Source: Arcobacter sp. (GTDB taxonomy: Bacteria > Campylobacterota > Campylobacteria > Campylobacterales > Arcobacteraceae). Taken from it: DNA of 54,322 nucleotides. The DNA lies in assembly GCA_003252105.1 (NCBI GenBank), contig QKDL01000068.1:1-54322 (forward strand), written 5' to 3'. The notes beneath the pieces are model-generated. The model ran no database searches. It was given only the letters and a program-made list of their open reading frames with translations, and was not told the origin of the DNA. Positions 28,401-37,781 of the stretch are shown here, piece after piece. The stretch's first letter is position 1. Every line of letters starts with the position of its first letter. A program made the translations under genes and the position numbers.

Positions 28401-29642
28401 CTTAAACAAGCCATCTAAAATATTTTCAACTTCAACTAAATTTATATTTGGATATCTATTTTGAAGCAATTCTGCAATTGCAGAATCTCTTACAACACCA
28501 ATTTTTTTATAAATAACTTCATCAAACTCTATAATAAAAGGTTCTTTTTCTCTTGTAACTAAAACTTGTGAAAATGTCATAAAAGGTTTACTAAAATTCA
28601 TATATTTTTCTCTATTTGCTGTTTTAGCAACGGCACTTAATAAATCACATTTTCTTAGTTTTGATGAAGCTAATGACTCAGACCAACTTTGAGTTGGAAT
28701 TAATCTTATTGGTACAATTAAATTTTTATTAAATAGTTTATAAATATCAGCAATGATACCTTCATATTGATTTTCTTCTAATTGTTCAAAAGGTAACCAA
28801 GCTGGGTCGACACACATTGTTAATTCTTTTTTATGATTTAAATATGATATTTCATCTTTTGTTAAAAGTATTTCTGTTGTTGTTTTATCGAAATCATTAA
28901 AATTTAATTCTTTTGTCCATTTTAATTCAATTTCATTAATCTCTTCATCACTAATTTTTGCAAAACCCATCTCTATCAAATCTAAAAGCTTTTTATTACC
29001 TTGTTTAACTGCTCCATAATAATTTTTAGAATATACATATGTTGATTCATTATATTCATATAAATTTTCATCAATATTATTTCTTTTTAAATAATAATAA
29101 AAGGTTGATAAAGAGGATAAAACAACTTTATATTTATTGTTTAAAAAAGCACTATTTGCTTCATCAGCACTTTTATACTCTTTCCAAAAAAAATCTGGAA
29201 GATTCTCTTTCATATATATTTTAGGATAACCATTATCAATTGCAATGACATAAGGTTTTAAATCATTTATACTAAATATGTCACCCAAACTTTTATGATA
29301 AAAAAAATATTTTTTATTTGTAAAAAATGGTTTTGAAGTATAATCTAAATAAGTATCTCTTTCTTGGGTGTAGTATATACCAGCATGAATATCAGCAGTT
29401 CCCTCTTTTATCATATTAATTGTATCATCCCAAGAGGTTTCGATAAATTCTATTTTTTGATTTGTTTTTTCAGCCCAAAGATTCCATATATCTATAAACA
29501 TACCATTTGGCTTATTGTTAGCATCTGTAAATTTCAAAGGTGGAGTTCCACCATTATACACTATCTTAATAGTTGAATTTGCATTAAGAAAAGTAATGGC
29601 AAATATAAAAATCAATATCAATTTATTTATTACAGTTTTCAT
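25473..29642 (-). CDS. BvgS-like hybrid sensor kinase with two periplasmic binding domains
   Basis: This 1389-aa inner-membrane kinase starts with a signal peptide (about 1-21). Two tandem SBP-3-type solute-binding domains follow (about 22-255 and 265-500), then a membrane span (about 503-522) and a PAS/PAC domain (about 540-660). The cytoplasmic end has a HisKA with H682 (MSHEIRTPMNAVLGM), an HATPase, two receivers (D970 and D1108) and an HPt domain with H1256 (IHEMKGIVGN). This is the layout of BvgS/EvgS phosphorelays. The binding domains suggest an amino acid or other small organic ligand. The second receiver-kinase gene follows without a gap. Confidence 0.92.
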   Translation of the reverse strand: MKTVINKLILIFIFAITFLNANSTIKIVYNGGTPPLKFTDANNKPNGMFIDIWNLWAEKTNQKIEFIETSWDDTINMIKEGTADIHAGIYYTQERDTYLDYTSKPFFTNKKYFFYHKSLGDIFSINDLKPYVIAIDNGYPKIYMKENLPDFFWKEYKSADEANSAFLNNKYKVVLSSLSTFYYYLKRNNIDENLYEYNESTYVYSKNYYGAVKQGNKKLLDLIEMGFAKISDEEINEIELKWTKELNFNDFDKTTTEILLTKDEISYLNHKKELTMCVDPAWLPFEQLEENQYEGIIADIYKLFNKNLIVPIRLIPTQSWSESLASSKLRKCDLLSAVAKTANREKYMNFSKPFMTFSQVLVTREKEPFIIEFDEVIYKKIGVVRDSAIAELLQNRYPNINLVEVENILDGLFKVSSGELYGFVNTTAAVSYAIAKSGMTNLKIASKVGIDYQIRVALRNDEPLLVDIFNKIIDKTSKDEINNIKDRWLKVKVDENVDYTLVYKILGWFIVIIIVIFYWNRKLKQEIDERVKAEKELNKFLQIIEQSQASIILTDLEGKILYVNPHSSKETGYLKEELIGNTPSVFKSGNQSKEFYDELWETIRSGNTWQGEFLNKKKNGDHFWESAVIAPIFDEDKNIKFFASIKQDITERVTVQEELIIAQKEANEANEAKSDFLAKMSHEIRTPMNAVLGMMYLLEKTNLTQDQRNYLKKANIAANSLLGIINDILDFSKIEANKMEIKNSEFNIYELINDIMSVLSTKAEDKNIELITKFDDKIPVYIISDRLRLAQILNNLVSNAIKFTDAGEVIVSANLSKNESSKEVILKFCVKDTGIGISEENQKHLFNEFVQVDNSATRSFYGTGLGLAICKKLSNMLGGDIWIESSNEGLGTTICFSIEVKIAISQEHVGFLFPSDTKNLKVLVVDDNNLAADVLTHILESFNYQVKNVDNGYEAIKILKEEKFDLVFLDYKMPNLNGLDTFNKYKNILKEKTPKTIIVTAYSGEVLQKDVEKLGIFGFLQKPITPSTLHDKIIEIFDTSTNSIDSQKRNLNKIFEPQNVLLVEDNELNREFAISVLEEFGLNVDVAVDGIEAIQKVITQKYKLILMDIQMPKLDGLEATQKIRSLNEKYFKTLPIIALSANALVGDRQKSLDAGMNEHITKPINPNTLYLVLKKYIPEKTIINSDDINKKPNYKYIKQLNENLFDINEAMNRISYNEELYIKILKQFKNNYQNMLNEIDRLLKDNELEKLEKKIHEMKGIVGNIAAKKLFDLLSTINGKLINKDIINIELIEEFKEEFNNIITDINKLELIELEEIKQFDKDIVIKLLNSLDKTIDYDIVEATKILEELGHYLQKSDYKDLYTKMDEALNSFDTDKLKQLIKNFFKEL

Positions 29643-29711
29643 TTTTTCAACTTTTAAAAATATATTAATTGATTATATTGAAATATATATTAGATATAAA
29701 TATAGTAAATT

Positions 29712-29975
29712 TTAGTTTTTTTCTTTTCTTAGTGCATCTTTTGATTTATTAAAACAAAACATTCCCATTTTTTCATTTGTAAAAGTCATAATACAGGTAC
29801 TTCCTGGGTCACTTACAGGTGTAAATTCATAAACTCTTACATTGTAACCTTCTGTCTCTATATTGTATTTTACATCAGGTTCAATTGTTTTATTTCCCCA
29901 ACTTTTTAATTGAGACCATGTTATTGCATTTAAGATTGAAATTGTAAAAATAGTTAAAAGTAAAATTTTCTTCAA
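29712..29975 (-). CDS. Small exported protein of unknown function
   Basis: This 87-aa protein has a clear signal peptide (about 1-17, cut after ILNA). The mature part is about 70 residues and contains two cysteines, C61 and C74, which could form a disulfide. No family is recognised. AGGAG lies upstream. It sits between the sensor kinase and yebC, on the same strand, with about 40 bp to yebC, so it could be read through from yebC. Confidence 0.6.
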   Translation of the reverse strand: MKKILLLTIFTISILNAITWSQLKSWGNKTIEPDVKYNIETEGYNVRVYEFTPVSDPGSTCIMTFTNEKMGMFCFNKSKDALRKEKN

Positions 29976-30014
29976 AATCTACTCCTTTTAATTTACATAA
30001 AAGAGAAAACTCTT

Positions 30015-30725
30015 TTATGCTATATTTGTATAAACTGCTTGAACATCATCATCATCTTCAAGCTTTTCAATTAGTTTACCTATATCTTCTTGTTGCTGTT
30101 CAGTAAACTCTTGGGGATTATTTGGAATTCTTTTCAATTCTGCTTTTGTAAGTTCAATTCCTAAATCTTCAAAAGTTTTATTTAAACTACCAAAATCTGT
30201 ATAATTAGCAGTAACTAAAACAATACCATCTTCCTCTTCGATTTCTTCAAGTCCTGCATCAATCAGTTCTAATTCTAACTCTTCTAAATCCATATCTTCA
30301 GTTTTATTAAACTCAAAAATAGCTTTTCTATCAAAGAAAAATTCTAAAGAACCAGTTGGAACAACTTGACCACCATTTTTATTAAAATGCATTTTTACAT
30401 TAGCAACTGTTCTTGTATTGTTATCTGTAGCTGTTTCAACAAAAATCAAAATTCCATGTGGTCCTTTACCTTCAAAGTTTACATCTGAATAATTTGCTGC
30501 ATCTTTTCCTGTAGCTCTTTTTATAGCTGCATCAATATTTGTTTTTGGCATATTTTCAGCTTTTGCATTTAAAATAGCTGTTCTAAGTGCTGAATTCATC
30601 TCAGGATCTCCACCACCTGATTTAGCTGCAATTTCGATTGCTTTTGCTAGTTTTGGGAAAACTCTTGACATATTTCCCCATCTTTTCATTTTAGCTGCTT
30701 TTCTATATTCAAAGGCTCTACCCAT
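30015..30725 (-). CDS. yebC: YebC/PmpR family protein
   Basis: This 236-aa cytoplasmic protein matches the conserved YebC/TACO1 family from end to end: [20 protein letters not shown] at the start, [10 protein letters not shown], and [20 protein letters not shown] in the middle. Members act as transcriptional regulators or as translation factors that help ribosomes through proline-rich stretches. The start at 30725 is chosen because GGAG lies 6 nt upstream; an upstream TTG at 30737 would overlap that site. A TATAAT box lies 37 bp upstream of the start. Confidence 0.95.
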   Translation of the reverse strand: MGRAFEYRKAAKMKRWGNMSRVFPKLAKAIEIAAKSGGGDPEMNSALRTAILNAKAENMPKTNIDAAIKRATGKDAANYSDVNFEGKGPHGILIFVETATDNNTRTVANVKMHFNKNGGQVVPTGSLEFFFDRKAIFEFNKTEDMDLEELELELIDAGLEEIEEEDGIVLVTANYTDFGSLNKTFEDLGIELTKAELKRIPNNPQEFTEQQQEDIGKLIEKLEDDDDVQAVYTNIA

Positions 30726-30761
30726 AAAAAACTCCAATATTTATTTTCTATTTTTTTTGGG

Positions 30762-30767
30762 ATTATA
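30762..30767 (-). promoter_or_regulatory. yebC promoter -10
   Basis: On the minus strand GGGTATAATCCC contains TATAAT at 30762-30767, giving a leader of roughly 30 nt with GGAG before the ATG. Confidence 0.55.
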
Positions 30768-30838
30768 CCCTTTTTGAAATAATAGCTTCATAAGAATATA
30801 TTTTTTTAGATAAAATATGTTTTATTTTTACTCATTCT

Positions 30839-30864
30839 GTTAACTATTTGTTAACTCTTATAAT
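30839..30864 (+). promoter_or_regulatory. mlaA promoter with GTTAAC-N5-GTTAAC element
   Basis: GTTAAC-TATTT-GTTAAC (30839-30855) lies directly before TATAAT (30859-30864). The same 15-mer core recurs at 38390-38404. The site overlaps the -35 position, so a regulator bound there could control the lipid-transport operon. The leader to the ATG would be about 75 nt. Confidence 0.4.
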
Positions 30865-30943
30865 AACAATTATGTTTATTAAGTAACTTTTGTGAAAAAA
30901 TTAGGTAATATATATACTTATTATATTAAATAAGGTTTGATGA

Positions 30944-31684
30944 ATGTTTTCTATCACTAGGTTTTTATTTTTTATTGTTATATCATTTTTTATAAATTTA
31001 AATTCTTATGCTCAAGATTTAGATGGATTTGAAGATGAATTTAAAACACCCAAAAAAGAGATTTTTGATCCACTTGAAGGTTACAATAGAACAATGACTT
31101 CATTTAATGATTTTGTTTATATCAATATCTTAGAACCAACATCAAAAGGTTACTCTATAATTGTTCCAGAACCTGCAAGAGTGGGAGTATCAAATGCAAT
31201 ATATAATTTAAAATTTCCTATTAGATTTATAAATAATTTATTACAATTTAAAATAGCAAATGCTTTTAGTGAGATAGGAAGATTTACAATTAATAGTACA
31301 TTTGGTCTTTTAGGTTTAATTGACGTTGCTTCAAATAATTTAGAGATGAAAAAATATGATGAAGATTTTGGACAAACTTTAGGTTTTTATGGAGTTGGTC
31401 AAGGTTTCCATGTTGTTTTACCATTTTTAGGACCTTCTAATCTAAGGGATATGGTAGGATTAACAGCAGATGGATATGTAAGTCCACTAACAGATATTAG
31501 TGCATTAAATTATAAAATACCTGAAAGAACTGAACATACACTAGCAATTAAGGTATATGAAGTGGTAAATGAAGTATCATTAAATCAAGGAAAATATGAA
31601 AACTTAAAAAAAGATGCTATTGATTTATATCCATTTTTAAGAGATACATATAACCAAAAACGAGAAAAAGAGATTCAGGAGTAA
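30944..31684 (+). CDS. mlaA: MlaA (VacJ) family outer-membrane lipid transport protein
   Basis: This 246-aa protein has a signal peptide cut near residue 24 (SYAQ). It carries the MlaA signature IFDPLEGYNRTMTSFNDFVY and the conserved core GRFTINSTFGLLGLIDVAS. MlaA removes misplaced phospholipids from the outer leaflet of the outer membrane. There is no lipobox cysteine, unlike the E. coli lipoprotein. An acidic FEDEF motif (F29-F33) begins the mature protein and recurs in the MMPL protein of this operon. It is followed after 3 bp by mlaC, the arrangement known from Campylobacter (Cj1371-Cj1373). AAGG precedes the ATG. Confidence 0.92.
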   Translation: MFSITRFLFFIVISFFINLNSYAQDLDGFEDEFKTPKKEIFDPLEGYNRTMTSFNDFVYINILEPTSKGYSIIVPEPARVGVSNAIYNLKFPIRFINNLLQFKIANAFSEIGRFTINSTFGLLGLIDVASNNLEMKKYDEDFGQTLGFYGVGQGFHVVLPFLGPSNLRDMVGLTADGYVSPLTDISALNYKIPERTEHTLAIKVYEVVNEVSLNQGKYENLKKDAIDLYPFLRDTYNQKREKEIQE

Positions 31685-31687
31685 TTT

Positions 31688-32272
31688 ATGTTGAAAAGAT
31701 GCCTTGCTTTATTTATATTATTTTTCTTTTCAGTTTCTGCATTTGCATTAACGAAATCTGAAATTGAACCAGAGATGAGAAATAAAATAGACAAAGTATT
31801 ATTGATTTTGAAAGATAGTAAATTAAATAAGGATTCAAAATCAAAAGAAATTATAGATCTTATGGATTCAGTATTTGACTACCCTTTAATGTCAAAATTA
31901 TCTTTAGGTAGAACTTGGAAAGAGATAAATAAAGAACAACAAAATGAATTTGTAAACCTTTTTACAAAAGAATTAAAAAATTCATATGTAAGTAAACTAG
32001 ACTTATATACAGATGAACTTGTAAAAATATTAGGAACAAATACACCAAAACCAAATAGACTAGAACTACAAACTGTTTTAGTAGGTAAAACAGATAAATA
32101 TGAGATAAATTATAAGTTTTATCAAACTTCAAAAGATGAAGACAAATGGTTAATCTATGATGTGGAATTAGTAGGTGTGAGTATTATTCAAACATATAGA
32201 CAACAATATGCAGGATTTTTAAAAGAGAAATCTTTCCCTCAATTAATCGATTTTATGAAAAATAAAAAATAA
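31688..32272 (+). CDS. mlaC: MlaC/Ttg2D family periplasmic phospholipid-binding protein
   Basis: This 194-aa protein has a signal peptide (about 1-20, cut near AFA) and the MlaC fold with SLGRTWKEINKEQQNEFVNLF and the C-terminal VSIIQTYRQQYAGFL. MlaC carries phospholipid across the periplasm between MlaA and an inner-membrane partner. Here the next gene is an MMPL/RND transporter, and no MlaFEDB genes are present in this operon. CAGGAG precedes the start. Confidence 0.92.
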   Translation: MLKRCLALFILFFFSVSAFALTKSEIEPEMRNKIDKVLLILKDSKLNKDSKSKEIIDLMDSVFDYPLMSKLSLGRTWKEINKEQQNEFVNLFTKELKNSYVSKLDLYTDELVKILGTNTPKPNRLELQTVLVGKTDKYEINYKFYQTSKDEDKWLIYDVELVGVSIIQTYRQQYAGFLKEKSFPQLIDFMKNKK

Positions 32273-32277
32273 TTTAG

Positions 32278-34752
32278 ATGACAAAAAAATTTTATGACTT
32301 GGTAGTTTTAAAATACCCTATAAAAGTAATGTTATTACTTTTTATAGGAATACTATTTTTAGGCTTTTACTCTACAAAATTAGAAATAGATGCTTCTGCT
32401 GAAACACTTCTTTTAGACAATGATAAAGATTTGGAATTTTCAAGAGTTATTGCTAAAAGATATTATACACCAGACTTTTTACTTGTTACATATAAACCTA
32501 ATGAACAATTGCTTTCTGAAAAAAGTTTAAGTAGATTAAAAGAGATAATAGAAGAGTTTAAAAAACTAGAAAAAATTGAATCTGTAACTTCTATTTTAAA
32601 TGTCCCTCTTTTAGAATCTCCCGTTCAAGAATTAACTAAACTTGTTGATAATGTACGAACTCTTTCAAACAGTGAAATTGATGAAACATTAGTTAAAAAA
32701 GAGTTTCTAACATCTCCGTTATATGAAAATAGTTTAGTAAGTAAAGATTTTAAAACAACTTCAATAATTCTTAATTTGAAAACAAATAAAAAGTATTATG
32801 AATTATTAGAAAAAAGAAATAAACTCTTAGATAAAAAGAGAAAGTCAAGTTTAACAAAAGAGGAAGAAGTAGAGTTAACTAAAGCAGTAAAAGAGTTTAA
32901 AACTTTTAGAGATATTCAAAGATATGAAGATCATCAAAACTTAGAAAAGATTAGAAAAATAATTGCTGAGTACCAAAATAAAAATGCCACACTTTTTTTA
33001 GGTGGTGTAAATATGATTGCTGATGATATTATTAGTTTTGTTAAAAACGATCTACTAATATATGGTTCAACTCTTATTTTACTATTAATAGCAATTTTAT
33101 GGATAATCTTTAGACAGATTATTTGGATTGTATTACCTGTATTAATCTGTTCCTTATCAGTAATATCTACAGCAGGGACACTAGGATTATTTGGCTGGGA
33201 GGTTACTGTAATATCTTCAAATTTTATAGCTTTACAATTGATTATTACACTATCAATAGTATTACACTTAATTGTAAGATATAGAGAACTAAAGTTTAGA
33301 TATAAACATGCCACACAATATAAACTTGTAATTAATACTATTCTTTCAAAGTTCAATCCATCATTTTTTGCAATTATTACAACTATAGCTGGTTTTGCAT
33401 CACTTGTTTTATCAGGGATTGAACCTGTAAAAAATCTTGGTTGGATGATGAGTACAGGTATTGCTATTTCCTTGATTATTTCATTTATTTTATTTCCTAC
33501 AATTTTAATATTGATGAAAAAAGTTGATGCAGTAAAAGAATCAAACTTTAAATTACCAATAATACCTTTATGTACTAAGCTTGTAGAAAAAAATGGCTAT
33601 ATGATTTTACTTTCAAGCTTTTTTATGGTTATATTTAGTCTTACAGGAACTTCAAAACTTATTGTTGAAAACAGCTTTATAAACTATTTCAAAAAAAATA
33701 CTGAGATTTATAAAGGGATGGAAGTTATTGATAATAATCTTGGAGGTACAACCCCTTTAGATGTAATATTAACTTTCAAAGAAGAGAAAAAAGAAAAAAT
33801 AAAAATGGATGATGAATTTGCATCATTTGAAGATGAATTTGCACAAGAGGAAAGTAGTGAACAGTATTGGTTTAGTAAAGACAAAATGGACACTATAATA
33901 AAAGTACATAACTATTTGGAATCTATTCCTGAAATTGGAAAAGTACAATCACTAGCAACCTTATTAAAAGTTGGAAAAGTTTTAAATCATGGGGAAGATT
34001 TAGATGGATTTAAACTTGCTTTACTTTATAATAAACTACCACTTGAGTATAAAAATCTAATTTTAAGTCCTTATGTTAGTATTGAAAACAATCAAACAAG
34101 AATAAATACAAGAATTGTTGACTCTAATCCAAATCTAAGAAGAGATGAATTAATCAATAAAATTAATATTGATTTAAAAAATATGTTAAATGACAATTAC
34201 GTTGAATTTCGATTATCAAATCTAATGATTTTATACAATAATATGTTGCAATCACTTTTTGATTCACAAATTAAGACTTTGGGATTTGTAGTAATTATAC
34301 TTTTTTTAATGTTTGTAATCTTATTTAGGTCAATTTTAGTAGCAACTATTGCAATACTCACAAACTTAGTTCCAATAAGTATTATTTTTGGAATAATGGG
34401 GTGGTTAAATATACCTCTTGATATTATGACTATTACAATTGCAGCAATTTCAATTGGTATTGGAGTGGATGATACTATTCACTATATTCACAGATTCCAT
34501 GAAGAGTATAAAAAAGATCATGATTATATAAAGGCTATGCAAAGATCACATGAAAGTATTGGTTATGCGATGACATATACTTCACTGGTAGTTGTTGTTG
34601 GATTTTCAATTTTAGTGCTTTCAAACCTTATTCCAACTATTTATTTTGGTTTATTAACTGTAATTGTAATGATTACATTGCTAGGTTCTGCACTTCTTTT
34701 ACTACCAAAACTTTTAATTTTATTTAAACCATATAAGAAAAAATATGTTTGA
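32278..34752 (+). CDS. MMPL/RND family transporter
   Basis: This 824-aa inner-membrane protein has the RND layout: a transmembrane helix at about 15-30, a periplasmic domain, a block of membrane helices (about 260-415), a second periplasmic domain (about 440-655), and a last block of helices (about 660-815) with the family motif GIGVDDTIHYIHRFHEEY. It matches the hydrophobe/lipid exporter group that includes HpnN and Cj1373. It probably supplies the energised inner-membrane step for MlaC-carried lipid. The second periplasmic domain has an acidic insertion with FEDEF at F517-F521. It starts 5 bp after mlaC; the next gene overlaps its end by 8 bp. Confidence 0.9.
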   Translation: MTKKFYDLVVLKYPIKVMLLLFIGILFLGFYSTKLEIDASAETLLLDNDKDLEFSRVIAKRYYTPDFLLVTYKPNEQLLSEKSLSRLKEIIEEFKKLEKIESVTSILNVPLLESPVQELTKLVDNVRTLSNSEIDETLVKKEFLTSPLYENSLVSKDFKTTSIILNLKTNKKYYELLEKRNKLLDKKRKSSLTKEEEVELTKAVKEFKTFRDIQRYEDHQNLEKIRKIIAEYQNKNATLFLGGVNMIADDIISFVKNDLLIYGSTLILLLIAILWIIFRQIIWIVLPVLICSLSVISTAGTLGLFGWEVTVISSNFIALQLIITLSIVLHLIVRYRELKFRYKHATQYKLVINTILSKFNPSFFAIITTIAGFASLVLSGIEPVKNLGWMMSTGIAISLIISFILFPTILILMKKVDAVKESNFKLPIIPLCTKLVEKNGYMILLSSFFMVIFSLTGTSKLIVENSFINYFKKNTEIYKGMEVIDNNLGGTTPLDVILTFKEEKKEKIKMDDEFASFEDEFAQEESSEQYWFSKDKMDTIIKVHNYLESIPEIGKVQSLATLLKVGKVLNHGEDLDGFKLALLYNKLPLEYKNLILSPYVSIENNQTRINTRIVDSNPNLRRDELINKINIDLKNMLNDNYVEFRLSNLMILYNNMLQSLFDSQIKTLGFVVIILFLMFVILFRSILVATIAILTNLVPISIIFGIMGWLNIPLDIMTITIAAISIGIGVDDTIHYIHRFHEEYKKDHDYIKAMQRSHESIGYAMTYTSLVVVVGFSILVLSNLIPTIYFGLLTVIVMITLLGSALLLLPKLLILFKPYKKKYV

Positions 34753-34939
34753 GCAACATCTTCAATGCCCTTATTGTAGGGAAGCTATTAGTGTACTTTT
34801 AGATCTTGGAGTAGAAGGTTATAACAATATAGTTGAAGATTGTGAAGTTTGTTGTAGACCTATTGAAATTGAATATTACTGTGATGAAAATGAGATTAAA
34901 AGTTTTTCATATAATACAATTGAAGGAAATGAGTTTTAA
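34745..34939 (+). CDS. CPXCG-type cysteine-rich small protein
   Basis: This 64-aa protein has two CxxC pairs, QCPYCRE near the N terminus and CEVCCRP in the middle, and an acidic C terminus. It fits the CPXCG-motif family of presumed zinc-ribbon proteins of unknown function. It overlaps the MMPL gene by 8 bp and the LOG gene by one base, so it is in the same operon. Real-gene confidence is high because the family and overlaps agree. Confidence 0.8.
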   Translation: MFEQHLQCPYCREAISVLLDLGVEGYNNIVEDCEVCCRPIEIEYYCDENEIKSFSYNTIEGNEF

Positions 34940-35514
34940 TGAATATAGCAATTTATTGTGGTTCAAACTATGGAAATGATAAAATATATATCAAAAGTGC
35001 AAAAGAGGTTATTGGCTTTTTAGCTAAAAAAGAGGTAAACATAGTTTATGGAGGGAGTAACTCTGGACTTATGAGTATAATCTCAAATGAAGCTTTATCA
35101 TTAGGTATGAATGTTACAGGAGTAATAACTCATAAACTTGCACTTAAAGAGCTTGAAAACCTTAATCTAACAGAAATATACAAAGTAAATAATATCAGAG
35201 AAAGAAAAGCAAAAATGGAAGAATTATCTGATGCTTTTATTGCATTACCTGGTGGATTTGGTACTTTAGAAGAGATATCAGAAGTTTTTACTTCAATACA
35301 AATTGGAACACATACTAAACCTTGTGCTTTATATAACTTAAATGGATATTATGACAAGCTTATAGATTTTTTACAAAACTGTATAAATGAGGGGTTTTTA
35401 CAACAAGAACATTTAGATGCTGTAATTATTAGTGATGATATAAGATATATTTATCAAGCTTTTGAAAATTATAATGCCCCAAAAAGTAAATGGGAATTAC
35501 TAAACGTAAACTAA
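34939..35514 (+). CDS. LOG family nucleotide phosphoribohydrolase-like protein
   Basis: This 191-aa protein has the Rossmann-like LOG (TIGR00730) fold: an N-terminal IAIYCGSNYG, VYGGSNSGLM, and the diagnostic PGGFGTLEE at residues 104-112. Family members split nucleoside monophosphates into base and ribose 5-phosphate; plant members activate cytokinins. In bacteria it may recycle damaged or modified nucleotides. It is the last gene of the mla operon and is followed by a strong hairpin. Confidence 0.9.
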   Translation: MNIAIYCGSNYGNDKIYIKSAKEVIGFLAKKEVNIVYGGSNSGLMSIISNEALSLGMNVTGVITHKLALKELENLNLTEIYKVNNIRERKAKMEELSDAFIALPGGFGTLEEISEVFTSIQIGTHTKPCALYNLNGYYDKLIDFLQNCINEGFLQQEHLDAVIISDDIRYIYQAFENYNAPKSKWELLNVN

Positions 35515-35520
35515 TATAAA

Positions 35521-35547
35521 AAATAAGTAGAATAAATCTACTTATTT
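35521..35547 (-). terminator. Intrinsic terminator of the chemoreceptor operon
   Basis: A perfect 11-bp stem (35521-35531 with 35537-35547, loop ATAAA) is followed on the minus strand by six T. It overlaps the receptor stop codon. On the plus strand the T tract is absent, but the hairpin may still slow transcription from the mla operon. Confidence 0.75.
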
Positions 35548-37770
35548 CCCTTTAAAATTATTTTTATTGGTTGCTTCAACTACTGCATTTGCAAGTTTTG
35601 AAGTTGACAAGGCTATCTCATTTGCATCAGAAGCAATACTTGCATTTACCTGAGTTTGTTTATCTAAATTATTTATTGCATCACTTATTTGTTCTATTCC
35701 ATGTCTTTGTTCTTTTGCAGAATTTTCAACATCTTTAATAAGCTCAATTGTATTATTGATATTTTCACTTAAATCATGATACCCTTTAATCATTTGTGCT
35801 GCAATATTTTTACCATTGCTTGATTTTACTGTTGCATTTTCTACTAAGGATTTAATCTCATTTGCTGCTTCTGCACTTCTGCTTGCAAGATTTCTAACCT
35901 CTTGTGCAACTACTGCAAATCCTTTTCCAGCTTCTCCTGCTGTTGCTGCTTCAACAGCTGCATTTAGTGAAAGTATATTTGTTTGGAATGCTATTTGATC
36001 AATAACTGTAATAGCTTCATTTATTGCAGTTACTTGTGTATTGATATCATCCATAGAGTTTACAGTTTCTTTTGCCAAATTTTCACCAGTATTTACTGAT
36101 TTTGTCAATTCATTTGCATAACTTGCCATTTGTGAAATATTTTCTGAACTAGATATCACATTACTTGTTATCTCTTCAACTGCTGCTGCTGTTTCTTCTA
36201 ATCTTGCAGCAGCATCATTTGAAGCTTTGTTTAATTCATCAACATTTAATAAAAGTTGATTTGAACCTTCAAGTAAAGTCTCTCCATTATGTTTATTTTC
36301 AACAAGCATCTTAGTTATTGCATCACCTAAAGAATTTATTCCATCAACCATTTTTTTAGATTCACCATCGATATTTTTAATATCTATAAAATTAACATAA
36401 TTATATTCTGTATACTCTTTTAGTATTTGTAATATCTTTTTTATAACCTCTTCTTGATTATCTAACATTCTATTTATAGTTTTTGCTAATGTTGAAACTT
36501 GTGGATTTGCTGCTTTTGAATTAACTCTACAAGAATAAAATCCTCTTTCTAATTTATCTAAAGTGATAGTTGCCTCACCAACACAAAGTAAATCTTTTTC
36601 TAAATCTCCATTGATTCTATCAATATTGTCATTTACCATTGATGCTAGTTTTCCTAACTCACCTCTTGTTTTTAGATCTATATAATTTAGTTCATTTATA
36701 TCTCTATTTAAATATGCCATAAACTGTTCAATACCAACATATATCTTATTTATTGCCCTTGTAATACCACCTACCATGGTAGTTACTAACCAAAGTAATA
36801 CAAATAATATAATAAGTATAAGTGCAGTAATAGTATATGTGAATGTAGCATATCCATCTATTGATTCATCTGTTTCTTTTTCAATAACATTTAATAAATA
36901 ATCATCAACTTCTTTTAAAATATTTATTTTTTTTGTTATTGTTAAGAACCAATAAGCGGGATCAATATCAAATTGAATATCAGGATTCTCACCATATTTA
37001 AATAGTTCCGTTCTCATTTTTTCAACTTCATTAATAGAAGGGTCTTCTAATTTTTTCATCAAATATTCACTATATTCATAGCCATAAATATGAAAGGTAT
37101 TTAAGAACAATTTTTGTTCATTTACTAGATTTACAAATTTTATAAATAATTGCGGAGTAAAAGTTTTCTTAGAAAAAGCATTAGCTCCAACTGCTCTTTC
37201 GATACCTGCTCTTTCTTTTATCATTAAAAAGTTATATAGTGTATTTATATCGTTTATTATATGATCATCTTCTGCTGTTAATGCAGTCATTGCAATAAAC
37301 TTCAATAACATAGAGTTAATATTTGTATAGTAACTAATAGCTTTAGATATTTCAATATTAAGAGTGTTTACATTTTTTCTTATTGAATCAATTTTTGATA
37401 ATTCATCTACAACTTTTTCAATTAAAACTTTGCCATTAGGAGGATATAAACTACTATCAAAAGTTTTTGTAAAATCTAAAAACTCATCAACTTTTTTACT
37501 TGTTAGTAATATTTGTTTTTCTAAATCATCTTTAAATTTTGTACCCTTACTTCCTAAATACCCAGAACTAGCACCTCTTTCTTTTTGGGTTTCATGTAAT
37601 AAAGCAGATATTTTCTCTGAAAAATATACTAAACTTTTAACCTCTTCTAGCTTTGTTTTTTTATTATAGGCATCACCAATTATTAAAATAGATAAAATAA
37701 ATACAACAAAAAGAGGAATTATAGTTAAAATTTTTATTTTATTCCTGATAGACATATGTGTAAAATTCAT
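35542..37770 (-). CDS. Methyl-accepting chemotaxis protein with NIT sensor domain
   Basis: This 742-aa receptor has a membrane span (about 13-33), then a periplasmic NIT (nitrate/nitrite-sensing type) domain from about 52 with [20 protein letters not shown] second span follows (about 308-332), a HAMP-like linker, and a signalling domain (about 480-742) with the conserved tip around residue 608. No CheR-binding pentapeptide ends the protein. The sensor domain suggests nitrate or nitrite as ligand; that is family inference. It follows the PAS gene by 11 bp. A CetA/CetB-like pairing, in which the PAS partner supplies a redox signal, is likely. GGGGAG precedes the start. Confidence 0.92.
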   Translation of the reverse strand: MNFTHMSIRNKIKILTIIPLFVVFILSILIIGDAYNKKTKLEEVKSLVYFSEKISALLHETQKERGASSGYLGSKGTKFKDDLEKQILLTSKKVDEFLDFTKTFDSSLYPPNGKVLIEKVVDELSKIDSIRKNVNTLNIEISKAISYYTNINSMLLKFIAMTALTAEDDHIINDINTLYNFLMIKERAGIERAVGANAFSKKTFTPQLFIKFVNLVNEQKLFLNTFHIYGYEYSEYLMKKLEDPSINEVEKMRTELFKYGENPDIQFDIDPAYWFLTITKKINILKEVDDYLLNVIEKETDESIDGYATFTYTITALILIILFVLLWLVTTMVGGITRAINKIYVGIEQFMAYLNRDINELNYIDLKTRGELGKLASMVNDNIDRINGDLEKDLLCVGEATITLDKLERGFYSCRVNSKAANPQVSTLAKTINRMLDNQEEVIKKILQILKEYTEYNYVNFIDIKNIDGESKKMVDGINSLGDAITKMLVENKHNGETLLEGSNQLLLNVDELNKASNDAAARLEETAAAVEEITSNVISSSENISQMASYANELTKSVNTGENLAKETVNSMDDINTQVTAINEAITVIDQIAFQTNILSLNAAVEAATAGEAGKGFAVVAQEVRNLASRSAEAANEIKSLVENATVKSSNGKNIAAQMIKGYHDLSENINNTIELIKDVENSAKEQRHGIEQISDAINNLDKQTQVNASIASDANEIALSTSKLANAVVEATNKNNFKGK

Positions 37771-37781
37771 TTTATACTCCC

